Made by a program: the position numbers and the translations under genes. The notes below the pieces were generated by a model. That model ran no database searches. It was not told the DNA's origin and worked only from the letters and a program-made list of their open reading frames with translations. Shown piece after piece: positions 42,177 through 53,939 of a stretch of DNA of 64,000 nt. Source of the stretch: Talpa occidentalis (lineage: Eukaryota; Chordata; Mammalia; Eulipotyphla; Talpidae); contig NW_023601212.1 of assembly GCF_014898055.3 (NCBI RefSeq), positions 38,800,329-38,864,328 of the forward strand, written 5' to 3'. Each line of letters begins with the position of its first letter. The stretch's first letter is position 1.

Positions 42177-45100
42177 ATGAAACTCGAAGTCCTTGTCTAC
42201 TGGCACCATTACTGCTCTTAACAATGATGATACAGGGCCTCCCCGGTGGTGCAGGCAGTTGAGCGCCGCACTATGAAGCTGTCCGCAGCCTCTGCAGCGC
42301 TGGTTCGATCCTGGCCAACCAGCGAGGGTCTCACATAGTGAGGCAGACCTCTCCTGTTGTGCCCACTGCTCCCCTCAGCAATGTACTTTGTCAGTCTGCC
42401 TGCTCTGTTCCCCGCTCTGTCTCTGGTGAAGCCTCTCACCCTCCCACATATCTGGCCTGTACCCCGGTTCTTGTATAAATAAATAAATAAATCTTTAAAA
42501 AATAAAATAAAATAGGGCCTCCTCTGGTGGCGCAGCAGTTGAGCACTGGGCTGTGAGGCTGTCCGCAGCCTCTGCAGAACCAGTTCATTCCCCGGCCACC
42601 ACTGAGGGTCCCACAAAAAAAAATAAATAAAATTAAATAAATAAATAAATAAAATAATCAGAAAACCTCAGGGTATGTTTAAAAAAAATAAAACAAAACA
42701 CAATGACGACAGGGGCCTCCAAGGGGTTAAGTCTCAGCACTATGAAGTGATTGGCAGCCACCGCAGCAGGAGTTTGCTCCCTGGCCAGGAAGCTACCAAT
42801 ATGGTGCAGGAGACCTCTCCTGTCTCACCCGCTGCTCCCCTCAGCAGTGTATCTCAGTAGATCTGCCTGTTCTGTTCCCCACTCTGTCTCCAGTGAATCC
42901 TCTCACCCCTTACCTCTGGCCTACACCTCACTTTTTCTAAGCAAAAATAAATAAAATTAAAAAAAGAAAAACAAATGATAACAGCTGATGTTTACTAGCA
43001 CCTACTATGTGCTCAGCCCTCCCCATGCATTTTGAAAGTTAATACCAACACTAGTTTGATGGGGATAATTGCAATTGGGGCTCAGGAGCCTCTAGTTGGG
43101 AGCACTGAGTGGCTGGCAAGGGTGGGCTCAGCCAGGTGTGCCAGTGACAGAGGCGATCACAGGCCACCCACGTGGAAAGCCTATGTTCACCACTGGACCG
43201 TGAGGCACACTGCAGGTGCTCGACAAAGGTGAGTGAGTGTGTGGGCACAAGCCTGGCTGCCGCCTGTGCCAGCCGCACGGTGACATGAGGGCATGTCCAG
43301 CCGGGACCCAGGTGGCCAGCGGGTGGGCGGGGCAGGTACTCACGGTGGGGTCCATCTTGCTGATGGCATCCTGGAGCATCTGCACGTCCTTCACATCAAA
43401 GCATTTCTGGAGTTCCTACAGGTGCAGAGGGGTCAGGGCTCAGGTCCCTGACACCTGGGTCCCCTTGGCCACCCCACCTGCCACCCGCTGGGGGCTGGGG
43501 CCGAACCTCGGGGAGGGACTCGTAGACCTCAACGGGGTCCAGGCCACCAGGGCCCAGCCGCTTCTTGCGCTCCTCCTCCTCATATTCCTTCATGGCCTTC
43601 TCGATGCGCAGCTTGGCACGGCCCCGCACACGCTCCTTGAAGGCCTCCAGTTCGTCGTTGAAGCCCTCCATGTACTGGCGGTCCGCTGTCTAGGGGGCAG
43701 GGCATTCACTGGGCAGCACTGGGGGACCGGAGACCCTCCTCTGCTCTGCGCATCTCCCTGCAGACCTGGACCTCTACGAAGCTCAACTTGACAACCTATT
43801 TGCTAATGATTGCCTGTCCGTGCCCCTGGAGCACAGGTCCTGACTCCCATCTTCCTCCACAGCCCGTGGGACTCTGACAGGCACCTCACGACAGCCACAT
43901 TGGAGCTCTGGATTGTCCCCCCCTCTCTCCGCCCCCGTCTTCTCTACCCTCGTCCTTAGCTCAGCAAGCAGAAGCTCTACTTTCCAGGTACTCAGGCACG
44001 AAACCCAGGAGTTTTGACCCGAATCTGTTTAGCTCTGCTTTCAAAATCAATCTGGACCTGACACTGCTCACCTCCACCAGGGCTCAGCCATCTCCAGATG
44101 GACAAGGTTCTGACCACCAAGTGGACATATATCCACTGTAGGCTGGTTCCCTGAGAAAAGCCGCTGCCACCGCCACCCAGGGCTGCTCAGGGCCCCTACC
44201 TTGATCTTGGTAAAGAACTGCCGGAAGCAGGCACGGGGATCCACCTTCAGGCTCTTGGCCAGCTCCAGGATGAACTGCATGACGATGGTCTGGTGGGCCA
44301 CCTGCTCCATGAGTGCACATTTCTGCCAAGAGAGAAACGGCAAAGCTTCACCAAGAGGCAGCCTCAGGACAAAGCCTCTCTCTAGCCCTGGGGCAGGCTC
44401 CACTCACCTCCTCCACCTCCAGGTCAATGCACCAGATGACCAGGTAGTTGGCCGTCTCCTCGCACACCAGGTGGACATTGTCCGACAGGTACTTCTGGCT
44501 GTCGTCCCAGCGGCGGAGCATGCCTGTGAGAATGTATTGGCAAAGTGCTAGGAGGGCTCTAGAGAGGGAGAGCCAGTCTGTGTCACATGCGCCCCCTGCC
44601 CCCTACCAGTGGTCACATGCCCAACTCACCAAAGTGCTTGATCTGTTTCTCATATTTTTCTACGAAGGTTTTGTGTTTCTGCTCCCTCACCTCCTCCGAC
44701 TCCTCCTCTGCCTGCTCAGGCTTGGTATTGACCATGCTCTGTGGTGGGGCAAGAGGGGGAGTGGGCTGGGGCAAGGCCGCAGAGTGCCTTGAACATGGTC
44801 GGGCTGGCCGCGGCCGCAATGCCCATCCCATGTACGATGGAGGTGATGACAGCGCCGTGAACATCAAGGTGGCGGGAGCGTGGGCGTGGCAGGTGTGGCC
44901 TCGGACTAGGGCCTTGGGGCAGATCAGAGGGGGTAGACCGGTGGGGTGCTTTATCCATCCAGCCCCTCACCGGGTCCCCCACCCCACCCACCTTGTGTGC
45001 CTCCCTTGACCTGAGCGGGCTTCCACTTGGGGAAGTACACGCACCTTGCTGAAGCCATCTTTGCTAAGAGTGTCCACATTCCAGGGCATGCTTTTCTCCT

Positions 45101-48100
45101 TCTTGCGCATTTCCTCCAACTTCTGCTCCCAGCTCCGCTCCTCCTTGCGCAGCTGCTGTGCCTCGGCCTGCAGCCGCTCTAGCTCTGCCTTGCCGCCCTC
45201 ACTCTCAGCCACCTCCAGCTCCTTTAGCTTCCGCTGGCATTCGGCTACCTTGCGCTTGCACTCGCGACAGCCCCTGTCCAGCTCCTCCTTCTCCTTCTGG
45301 AACTGCTCCATGCGCTCCACCCGGGCCTACGGGCAGGGACAGTCAGGAATGTTTTGTTCCTTGATCCAGTCCCATCCTGAGCCTAAGGTTTCCAACCACT
45401 GTACCTGGGATAGACCCAGGGAACGCCTACACCAACTTCCACCCTTACCCCCAAGGTACCTGCACACACCTGAGACAGGGCAGGTCCCTGCCCTGCTTGG
45501 AAACCTCCATGACTCCCACCTCACTCAGGGCAAAAGCCTACATCCTCCCTGCAGCTGACAAGTTCCTGTGAGATCTGTATCATCAGCTGCACCCTCCTCC
45601 AGTCTGTCTCCTTCCTCCAGCCACACTGACTGCCTCACCTTTTCCTAAACCCACTTCAGATCTTAGAGCCTTTGCACTGGCTGTTTCTTAGGCCTGAAAG
45701 GTTCTCTCCAAGATGCCCGCCACCCTCCTTGCATCCTTATTATCTTTGTTCAAAATCCACCTTACAGACAAGGCCTACCCCCAACCACCCTACTGAAGAG
45801 GGTAACCTTCCCCTATTCTCACTCTGTTTTATCTTCCTCCCCAGTACTTGTCATCTGCTGATAGCCCATGACAATTATTTATCACATTTTGGGCATTGTC
45901 ACCCTTTAAGGACACTGGGTTCTAAGAAGGTGGGGAACTGCTCACATTTCTCCCTCTAGCACCAGGAAAATAAAGTAACAGACGCTGGATGGGGGCCTCA
46001 TGCTCCCTCTCCTCTTTGGAGTCACCCTCAGCAACACTCAGGCACCCACCCTGCCCACCAACTCCCTGCACCACTCTGGTCAAGGTGTCCCACAGGCATC
46101 TCCAATTCTGTGTCCAAAACTGACTTCACTATCTTAGCTCCCCACAAACCTGGTTTTCTATTTTGTCCTTCCTCAGTGAAGCACCTCTCCCACACTGCCT
46201 CCTGCCCCTGGCTAAGGCCTGCTCACTGGCCCTCAATCTCTCATCCTCTCTGCCACGGAGTCCTCAGTTTCTAATTCCAGATGTTTCTCCAATCCATTCC
46301 ACCCCTGGATCACTGCCGAGAGCCCCTCAGCTCTGTCTCTAGGTAAGCACGTTGTCCTGAGTCAGGCTTGGTATCCACTCTATCCAGATGTCACTCCCTA
46401 ATCTCCTCTCCCACTGTACTCCAGGCTCAGTGATGGCACCCCATGTCCTTACTCCCACTTTAACTGCCCGTGGCCTGGCTCCACCATCACCTTCTCTGGT
46501 TCCCAACAGTGCCACTGACCAAATCTTGAGAGGTGCCAATTCCTTCGTATGCTTTCCCCCTTTCCAGGCTGTCAGAGGAGTTGTTGACTGCAAGCATCCC
46601 TACTATGCAACACGGGGTGTCTGGGTTCAGATGGGACCCCTGATCCTCGTTCCAAGCTGCCTAGATGTCACCCAGGCCCCGGAGGTGATTGGGTTCTACT
46701 CTCTTCCTCCAACTCTGGGTCCCAGACAGATGCTGGCTCTGGCAGTGCCCTGAAAGGACCAGGCCTTACCTGTCTCTTGGTCTCTGCAGATGCTGTTCCT
46801 TCTACCTGAAACTCTGTTCTCCTTATTCCACCTGCCTTGCCCCCGAGTCCTTGACGGGACCTTCCCCAAGTGCCCATCCCAGTGCTACTGAATCCCAAAG
46901 GCCCCTCTGTGATCATCAGATGGGATAAAAATGCTAGAGGACAATCTTGAGGCTCCAGACTTGGGACATATTTCACAGCCACAGTGTTCTGGCTGGGTCC
47001 CCGGGGCCAATCCCTTAATCTCTGGGACTTGTTTCCTCAAATGCAGACAACAATGCCAATTTCACTGGTTGTGCTGGGGGAAGTGAAGGAGATTACAAAT
47101 TAGCTGGTCCAGAACTATGCTAGACACTCAGCAAGCACCACACCCATGCTAGTGACTGTCATTACTGTCAGTCCAAAGGGACCATCTCTCTCTCTCTGGC
47201 AGACAGCTCTTGGACTCAAACAAGAAAATGTATGTGAAGCAGTGAGTTGAATTTCTGGCCCAGAGTAAAAGCTCGACAACTGAGAATGGTCTGCTAAACT
47301 GCTTCTGGGTCTTATTCAAAGTCATAGTTCCAGGTTCTGTCATAGGATCAGGCACATGGTGAGCAAGAAGCAGGAGTTCTGAGCCCCTCTCTAATGTCCA
47401 TGGGACTGACACAGCCAATCCTGAGCCTCACTTTTCCCCCGTGGATAAGGGGCCAATAAGACCTCTGCCACTTCCCTTTTCCAGATGGGTTTCAGTAGCA
47501 TAGCTGCCTCAGGGAACAGCAGGCACCTACCATGCTTATTTCTGCTAGGCAGCCATCAATTTCTTCTTGGTGTCCCCTGCAGGGCCACCAGGAAGGCTAA
47601 AGCTAAATAAAGGTCTCTTAGAACAGGTGGTGGCAGCAACCTGCCTGTTCTGGGCTGGATACCACTGTGAGGGGCTGGAGCTGGCTTGGCAGGGCAAGAA
47701 ACTTGGGTGGTGAGAAGGACCCATAGCTGTCACTTCCCCACTGCCTTACAGAAAGGGAAACTGAGGCTTACAGAATCTGGATGCTACTCAGTCTACTGGA
47801 AGGAACCACAAAAAAATAGTCCTGACAGCTATCTCTGGGTCAGAGAGTGGGGAAGCTGGAGGATGTCTACTTCTAGAATATCTTTTTTTTTTACCACGAC
47901 TGTAATTACCTAAACAATACCAGTAATAGTGGTAAAAGTTTAGAAAGCTTGTTAAACATTAGATGTGTCCCAAGAACATCACAGATGTTAAATAAACAAG
48001 CTGACCCTCAAAATAACCCCATGAGATAGTTACTGTTAACATTCCCAGCTGGGGAAACAAGTAGGGAAAGATCAAAAAAATTCACTGTAGGTAATGTGGC

Positions 48101-50143
48101 AAGTCAGTGATTCAGAAGGAGCCTGCAGAGAACCCAAGTGGGAGGGTCCCTGTACAAAGCACATCTCTCTATCTCTTTACTAATACCTCCTAATAGTTTC
48201 CCTACAAATACTCCCTTCCCTTCCCCACAGGTCAAATTCATTTTGGACCTAATGTCATTTCATTCAAACAAGGTCTTGTGGAGGCAGGGGTCTCAGTACC
48301 CCATAGAGTAAAATGCAAGTGGCAGGACTCGGATTAGAACTCACACTTGCTTGTCGCTGTACCAGATGCTTGAGATGCTGAGGCCCCCTGCCTCCATCAC
48401 TCTCTACAAGGGCTCTTCACAGCAGGACACTAAAACATTTAGGGTTAGGAGGGAGGAAGGTATGGTGGAGAAGGTGCTGCAGGACAAGGGGTACCGGCCT
48501 CAGCAGAGTCAAACTATCCTCTACACAGTGGTTTAGATGAACCTCTTAATGTGACAGAAATAGGTATTGCCAAGAATGTTCTTTAGAGCTCTACAGAGAA
48601 CTTTAATATTCCATAACAAAATGTTACACACAGGAAGGAAGAGAAGTGCTAGAACTTTCTTCTTACAGTGCAATGGCTTGTTGGCAGGTACACTACCCAA
48701 GAGACCGCTGCCTTAAGGAATGGATTGGAAATGGGACTGGGAACCAGATGTAGGGACTAATGCTGTCTTGGCAAGACAAAGAGTTCCTTCTAGGAGTTTC
48801 TGGGTATATAAGCTGCCATGTGAAAGAGTAAAGTGAGGAATTCCCAACTGGAAGTTTCTTGGAAGTGTAGCCCTTAGGTTTATTAGAGTATTACAGACAT
48901 AAGTATGTGGTACAGAAGTTCAGATCTGGGGGAGCAAGAGGTTAGAATATTAGATTTTATGAGAGGTTAGAATATTAGGTTTTAGAATATTAGGTTTATT
49001 GGGTTACGAGCATAGCTGGACAGGGGAAGAGGTAGAAAGACATGTAGACTTGAATTCTGGGGTCTGAATTTGGGGGCAAATAGATAAAAGTGGGGCAGTG
49101 AGTATGGAATCACACTGGGAGGATCCCTGGTGTGAACAAGGACAATTTGTGGTTGAAGAAGAGCAGATTAGGCTGGGATCAGGAAGATGGTGGAGTGGGT
49201 TTGGACGAGTTGTTTCAATGTGTCAGAGGTTCATACAGGTAGCCTGTTTTGGGGTGGTGTCTGGGTCTGCTTACAAAGAGCAGGCACTCTGGCAAGGCCC
49301 CAAACCACGTTGGTAGGGTTTCCTGGTAGAACGGAAAATGGGATCTACAGTAGGTCAGTGAAAGGAGCAGGACTAGAATTTGAGATTATATCGGGGTAGA
49401 GCTGGTGGTTCGGTTTGGAAGGGAATAGGATTCTAAAACACTAGTACTAGATGGGGCTGAGGAGAATGAGAAAAGGGCCCCAAGATCAGGGACAGAAATC
49501 TGAGGGGAGGACACAGTTCTTTGTTATGTTTGGGTAAGAAGTGGGATTTCTGAATGGGAACCCCCATCAAGATTCAGGGGGTCACATCCCAGAATAGGAT
49601 CAAGGTATTAGGGGTCCAGATTCTAGGGACCAGGGAGGAGGCCATGGGAAATCCAAGAACAGAAGTGGGCATGGTACAATCAGGTACAGACACTGACGTA
49701 GAGTTTTGGGTGTAAACGGAATTCCCCAGACAGATCTGGGGGCACCCCCAAAGTTTGTCTTGGAAGTCTAGCCGCTTAAGAAGGTGCCCTAGGTAATCAA
49801 CTGGGAGTTTCATGCAGAAATCCGAGGGGGTGGGGGTAGGCCTGGATCGAAGGCAGGGAGTCTGGGTCCGGGCAGTTCTTGGGTCCCGGAGCTGAATCGA
49901 GGAACCCCAGGCGATCCGGAAAGTCCAGATTGCAGAGCAGGAATCCCGGGAGGTTAAGGCGAGGCCCCCCGCAGTATCAGGGGTCAGAACTCTGGAGCAG
50001 AGTCCCGGGAGTGGGGGAAGGGGGTGGACGCACGCGCGTACCTGGTGCCGCCAGCGGAAGAGGCTGGCCGTGTCGATGTTGGGGTGCGTCTCATCCTCAT
50101 CGTCAGACACCTCGATGTGGTCCCACACACTATAGTCCACCAT
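41394..50143 (-). CDS. CDC37: CDC37, HSP90 co-chaperone for kinases, complete coding region in 8 exons
   Basis: CDC37 binds client protein kinases and loads them onto HSP90 in the cytosol. The ATG is at 50143-50141 and the stop at 41396-41394. The exons total 1,143 nt, giving 380 aa (human is 378). The extra two residues come from VAESEGGK where human has AEGGK. Residues 1-128 form the kinase-binding, coiled-coil N-domain, with the [17 protein letters not shown] start that contains the CK2-site serine (Ser13). The middle HSP90-binding domain and the short helical C-terminal domain follow and are nearly identical to human. All splice phases agree. Nothing is truncated. The upstream CpG island serves as promoter. 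Confidence 0.97.
42118..42180. repeat. (AAAT)n microsatellite
   Basis: About 15 perfect AAAT units in the CDC37 intron between coding exons 7 and 8. It could be the tail of a lost SINE. Confidence 0.85.
42236..42510 (+). mobile_element. Lineage SINE (old class), copy 18
   Basis: In the CDC37 intron, antisense to the gene. Head GGGCCTCCCCGGTGGTGCAG. Confidence 0.87.
42514..42660 (+). mobile_element. Lineage SINE, copy 19, head only
   Basis: It begins GGGCCTCCTCTGGTGGCGCA and ends after GGGTCCCAC with an A/AAAT tail, so the 3' body is missing. It is a tRNA-like monomer with its own tail. Confidence 0.8.
42714..42968 (+). mobile_element. Lineage SINE (old class), copy 20
   Basis: The 5' head has an internal deletion (GGGCCTCCAAGGGGTTAAG). 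The body is intact. Confidence 0.82.
43344..43415 (-). CDS. CDC37: CDC37 coding exon 7
   Basis: A 72-nt exon encoding [20 protein letters not shown] and MDPT. The acceptor is cctgtag and the donor ACC|gtgagt. Confidence 0.94.
43507..43689 (-). CDS. CDC37: CDC37 coding exon 6
   Basis: It encodes [19 protein letters not shown] through [12 protein letters not shown]. The acceptor is cccctag. The donor GAG|gttcgg is weaker than its neighbours. Confidence 0.94.
44200..44322 (-). CDS. CDC37: CDC37 coding exon 5
   Basis: It encodes [19 protein letters not shown] through [10 protein letters not shown]. The acceptor is cttggcag and the donor AAG|gtaggg. Confidence 0.95.
44408..44523 (-). CDS. CDC37: CDC37 coding exon 4 (HSP90-binding middle domain)
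   Basis: It encodes [19 protein letters not shown] through [13 protein letters not shown]. The acceptor is ctcacag and the donor GAG|gtgagt. Confidence 0.95.
44630..44738 (-). CDS. CDC37: CDC37 coding exon 3
   Basis: It encodes [17 protein letters not shown] through [10 protein letters not shown] and the first base of a split Gly codon. The acceptor is accacag and the donor G|gtgagt. Confidence 0.95.
45045..45326 (-). CDS. CDC37: CDC37 coding exon 2 (coiled coil)
   Basis: It encodes [19 protein letters not shown] through [15 protein letters not shown], a long charged coiled coil. The acceptor is cccgtag and the donor AAG|gtgcgt. Confidence 0.95.
45570..45965 (-). repeat. L2-like fragment in CDC37 intron 1
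   Basis: Antisense L2 pattern (CCTTTGCACTGGCTGTTTC). The intron from 45,327 to 50,041 otherwise shows old repeats and unique sequence, no extra exon. Confidence 0.5.
45970..49870. other. CDC37: Rest of CDC37 intron 1
   Basis: Nothing coding was recognised. Repeated AGAATATTAG(G/A)TTTTA units occur at about 48,940-48,995. Confidence 0.5.
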
Positions 50144-51000
50144 CTTGCCTAGGCGGCCCAGCCCGCTCCCGCTCAGACGGCTGCGGCGGCGGCGGCAGCG
50201 GCAGCAGCGCTTAGACTTGCCCCGCGGAGCCCCGCCCCTTCCGCTTCCGTCCCGGGGGGCCGCTCCCGCCCTCACGTGACGTCACATCCCTAGTAACCGC
50301 GGCAGCGGCACTGGCGACCTTAAAGGGCCCCGCTCACGTGTTCCGGGTCTCCGAATTTTCCCCCTCGGTCCCCCGCCAAGACCCACCTCATCGCGCGGGG
50401 GACCTCCGCTAGGCACCTCCTAGGGTTATAAAAATGGGCACTCCAACCTTGAGCTCCCCTCATCTCCCGCTACCCCACAGTGAACATTTGAAGCAACCGC
50501 GACTGGGGGCTGTTGGCTAGACTGAGGGAAATGATTGTTCCCTTAGCCACGCCGCAGTGACGTCACCTGAACACACTGCAGGGGCGGGGCCTCGGCGAGA
50601 AGACTTGCTCCCTGCCCCTTGAGAAGGGGGCCCTAACTCTACACTGGGGAGGGGGGGTGTCTGATCTGGGGGGAATCTTTCCAGCCCAAGTGGTACCAGG
50701 CCCTGCTCTTGGGAGGGTCTAAACGGGTACCGGGCCTGCCCTTGAGGGGGTTGGAAGTTGGGGCGGTGTGGCCCTGCCTTGCAGGCTGGTGTTTCTCCAG
50801 TTCCGACCGTACCCTTACCCTCCCGCCCCCATCATCTGCCTCTTTTGCGCGGGGATTTGCGCACAACTGCCCCACCTGGAATCGCCAAAACCTCCTCCCC
50901 CAGCGCGTCTCCGGCGCCCTCTGCAGCGACTCCCTGGACGGCCGCTGGGTGTCGCTAATGTCCAGCCGGCGGCCGCTGCGCCTGGCCCCGCGCAGCTTCG
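49880..51000. promoter_or_regulatory. CDC37: CDC37 CpG-island promoter with E-box and CRE motifs
   Basis: The region is GC- and CpG-rich across CDC37 exon 1 and beyond. Overlapping CACGTG (50273-50278) and the palindromic CRE TGACGTCA (50277-50284) lie about 130 nt upstream of the ATG. A second CACGTG is at 50335-50340 and a second CRE at 50558-50565. A divergent transcript is possible but I see no convincing coding exon in it. Confidence 0.7.
50042..50143 (-). CDS. CDC37: CDC37 coding exon 1
   Basis: It encodes [18 protein letters not shown] through [10 protein letters not shown]. The donor is CAG|gtacgc. The upstream sequence is GC-rich 5' UTR. Confidence 0.95.
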
Positions 51001-51624
51001 TAGCGTGGACAGCCATGGGGAGGGTCGTGGAGGTGAGAAGGGGGGTTTTCCTAGTCGATTTACTCTAGGACTTCTCGCAGACCCTCCTTTTCCGTCTGGG
51101 GGTCCTTCCTCCGCCAGGGCTCTAAGGACACCATTACTTTGAGTTGGGGAGACCCCAAATGTACCCTTTGATACAGCCCAACCCACGCTTTGAGGCAGGA
51201 ATAAAAGCAGTGTTGCAGCCTAAGGCCAGGATTATCTCAGATTAATGGGCGCTTTTTGGGGGGCGGCGGGATGGGAGGAGCTTCAGCCACTCGGGTGAGG
51301 GACGTCTCTTTTTAGACTCCCCCAGAGCGGGTGCTGGCGGGGAAAGGGCTGGAGGGAAGCGAGTAAAGGTCTCCAGTTGTGGGGGAGGCGGGAAACTCCC
51401 GGCCCCGGGAGGAGGCGGAGCTATCTCCACAAAAGCGCCCGCCCGCTGCCGCCCCTCCCCCGCCCCTCCATTCAAACCTGCGGGTGAGTGGGCGGGCGGG
51501 GGTGGAGGAGTCCCCCTTTTCCCCCTCCCCCTCCAGCCCGGGCTGTCCGGCTTCTCGGCGGCGGTCACGGCCTGGGCACGCGCGCGCACGGACCCACACC
51601 CCAGCGGGTCTCTCAATCGCGCGT

Positions 51625-51659
<35 letters not shown>

Positions 51660-53380
51660 CAAACAAAGGGTTGGACTCCCCTGTGCCCTCCAGCCCCCTA
51701 GGCTGGAGAGGGCGGGGCATCCCCTCCCCAGCCCCTCTGCAAGGTAAGCTTCGGGAGGTGAGCGGTGTTGGGGAGGGGACCCGGTGCCCGGGAGGGAGGG
51801 TACCTGAAGCTCCTGGTAGGAGCTGCCCCCGCTCCCCAAGAAAGCCGGGTCCCCCCATACACCCTTTAAGGGTTTCAGACCCGCTTGCGGACCGGGGGCC
51901 GTGTGGGGAGGACCCGGAATGCCGGGGATTCCCTAATAAACGCGGGGGAAGGGGTCTCTCTCCCTGGCTTCGGAGACTGCGGCTCCCTGGTCCCAGCCAG
52001 AAGCTCCCCAGCAACACCAGTCATTTTCTAATCTGCCAACGCGTCATCTCCAGCTCTGGGGACCGAGACAGAGAGACCCCTGAGTTGCTTTGCGCTTGTC
52101 CCTCTGTCTCTCACCGCCCACCTCCCTACTCTGCCTCAGCCACTCATCCTTTACTGTTGCAGTGAGGTGGGGGTGGGGAGTTGGGACCGCTTCTCTGGAC
52201 TACCTGAGCATCCTCTGCTGCATCCCACAGCTCCACACTCACTATTCAGCTGCGGGGGGGTGCCCAGTCGCGGCTTTGCCTTCCTGGGCCTTAATTTCCC
52301 CATCTGCAAAGTGGGTAATGACACACTGAGGATTCCAAGAGGTTTTGCACGTGAGCCTGACTTTGCTCCATCGTTTCTTTCTTAGCTCATTTCACATATA
52401 TTTCCCAAGCGCTCACTATTTGTAAGTCGAGCACGGTGACCAGGCTGTGGGGCTGCGTTAGCCAACAAGCCCAGCCTGGTACCTGCTTTGCTGCCACTCA
52501 AAACAGGCAAAGGAGCAAGATCAGTGTGTAAATGGACAAATACCTTCGGTGATTTCAGACCGAAGACTAAAATTTCACTAGGCATAGAGAGTAAAGAGGG
52601 TAGGGCACTCAAGATAGCTGAGATTTTTGGTGTTTATCTACATCATGAGGGTAGAACTGGGTCTAGAACAATGCTCAGCACACTATACATGCTCAATAAA
52701 TGTTGAATGAATTAAAGAGAGGATTATATTAAGACTATTTTCATAGCACTTTAAATTAGGAAGGCGATTACCATGAACCAATTTTTCCCCACTCCCATTT
52801 TATAGATGTGGGAAGTGAGTCTCTAGAGAAGGGGAAAGATGTTGTCAGTGGCCACACAGAGAACTGATGAGGTGTCATTGTAACCATAAAAGTGAGAATG
52901 GCTGAAGGAATGGTTGTAAACAGCCGGGAATGGGAGGGAGTAGACACCAGACCAGACTTGAGTAGACACCTCTAGTAACCTATGACACCTAGCTGGCATC
53001 CATCTCTCCTTCATAGAACAGATACAGCCCTAACTTATGCATCCAACAAGTACCTATTAGGTAGCTACTATATACCAGGTGCTGGAGACACAGCAATGAA
53101 CAGAACAAAATCTGGCCCTGATTGAACTGACATTTAGTGGAGGAAACAGAAAAGAAACAGCATAAGCAAACAAGTAATATATAACAACAAACCGTGATGA
53201 GGAATGTGATAGAAATAGCTTGTGATGACGGAAAAATGGAAGGGTACACTACAGCTTGTGTATCCAGGAAGACCTCCCAGAGGAGCTTAATTACTTTCAA
53301 ACTCAAACATTTAAATTCAAACAAATGGACTACATAACTAGTGAGTGACTGAGCAGAGATCCGAACCTGGAATGTTCATT
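51000..53380. other. CDC37-proximal GC-rich flank and intergenic DNA
   Basis: GC-rich to about 52,200, then ordinary intergenic sequence with an L2-like stretch at 53,030-53,330. Open frames in the GC-rich part lack supporting splice structure or recognisable protein. Confidence 0.45.
51628..51656. repeat. (CA)n microsatellite in CpG-rich flank
   Basis: About 14 CA units inside GC-rich DNA upstream of CDC37. Confidence 0.9.
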
Positions 53381-53399
53381 AAAAAAAAAAAAGATTTAT

Positions 53400-53685
53400 G
53401 GGCCTCCCGGGTGGCTCAGCAGTTGAGCACTGGGTTGAGAGGCTGCCCGCAGCCTCTGCAGGGCCAGTCCGATCCCTGGCTGCTCCCTGGCCTCCGGAGG
53501 AGGGTCCCACATGGCGCGCAGACCTCTCCCACCTGCTGCTCCCCTCAGCAGTGTGCTTCAGTCCTTCTGCCTGCTCTGCTCCCCGCTCTGGCTCTGGTGA
53601 ATTCTCTCACTCTCCTGCGCTTGTGACTGTACCCAGTGCTTATATGTATCAATCAATCAATCAATAAATAAATCTTAAAAAAAAG
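53400..53685 (+). mobile_element. Lineage SINE (young class), copy 21
   Basis: Head GGGCCTCCCGGGTGGCTCAG with the young-class 3' end. An 11-bp gap occurs in the core after CTCTCC. Confidence 0.88.
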
Positions 53686-53939
53686 ATTTATTTTTATGCA
53701 AGAGCTGGGGTACAGGCCAGATGTGCGGGAGGGTGAAAGGATTCACCAGAGACAGAGCAGGGAGCAGAACAGGCAGACAGACCGAAAGCACCGCTGAGAG
53801 GAGCAGTGGGCACAACTGGAGAGGTCTGCCACGCCATGTGGGACTCTCCCTGGCTGGCTGGGAACCGAATCCACGCTGCAGAGGCTGCGGACAGCTTCAC
53901 AGCACTGCGCTCAACCCCCTGTGCCACCAGGGAGGCCCT
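53686..53939 (-). mobile_element. Lineage SINE (old class), copy 22
   Basis: Directly abuts copy 21 tail to tail, so the pair forms an imperfect inverted repeat of about 250 bp per arm. Confidence 0.88.

Noticed and set aside
50143..50220. Possible MIR1181 orthologue near CDC37 exon 1
   Set aside because: Human MIR1181 lies in this area as I recall, but the GCC-repeat sequence here does not preserve its mature sequence.
49574..50275. 233-codon minus-strand frame containing the CDC37 start
   Set aside because: It reads upstream through the 5' UTR and past the exon 1 donor into the intron; only 50042-50143 is coding.
51488..52165. 225-codon plus-strand frame upstream of CDC37
   Set aside because: It runs through the CA microsatellite and low-complexity GC-rich DNA, with no domain.
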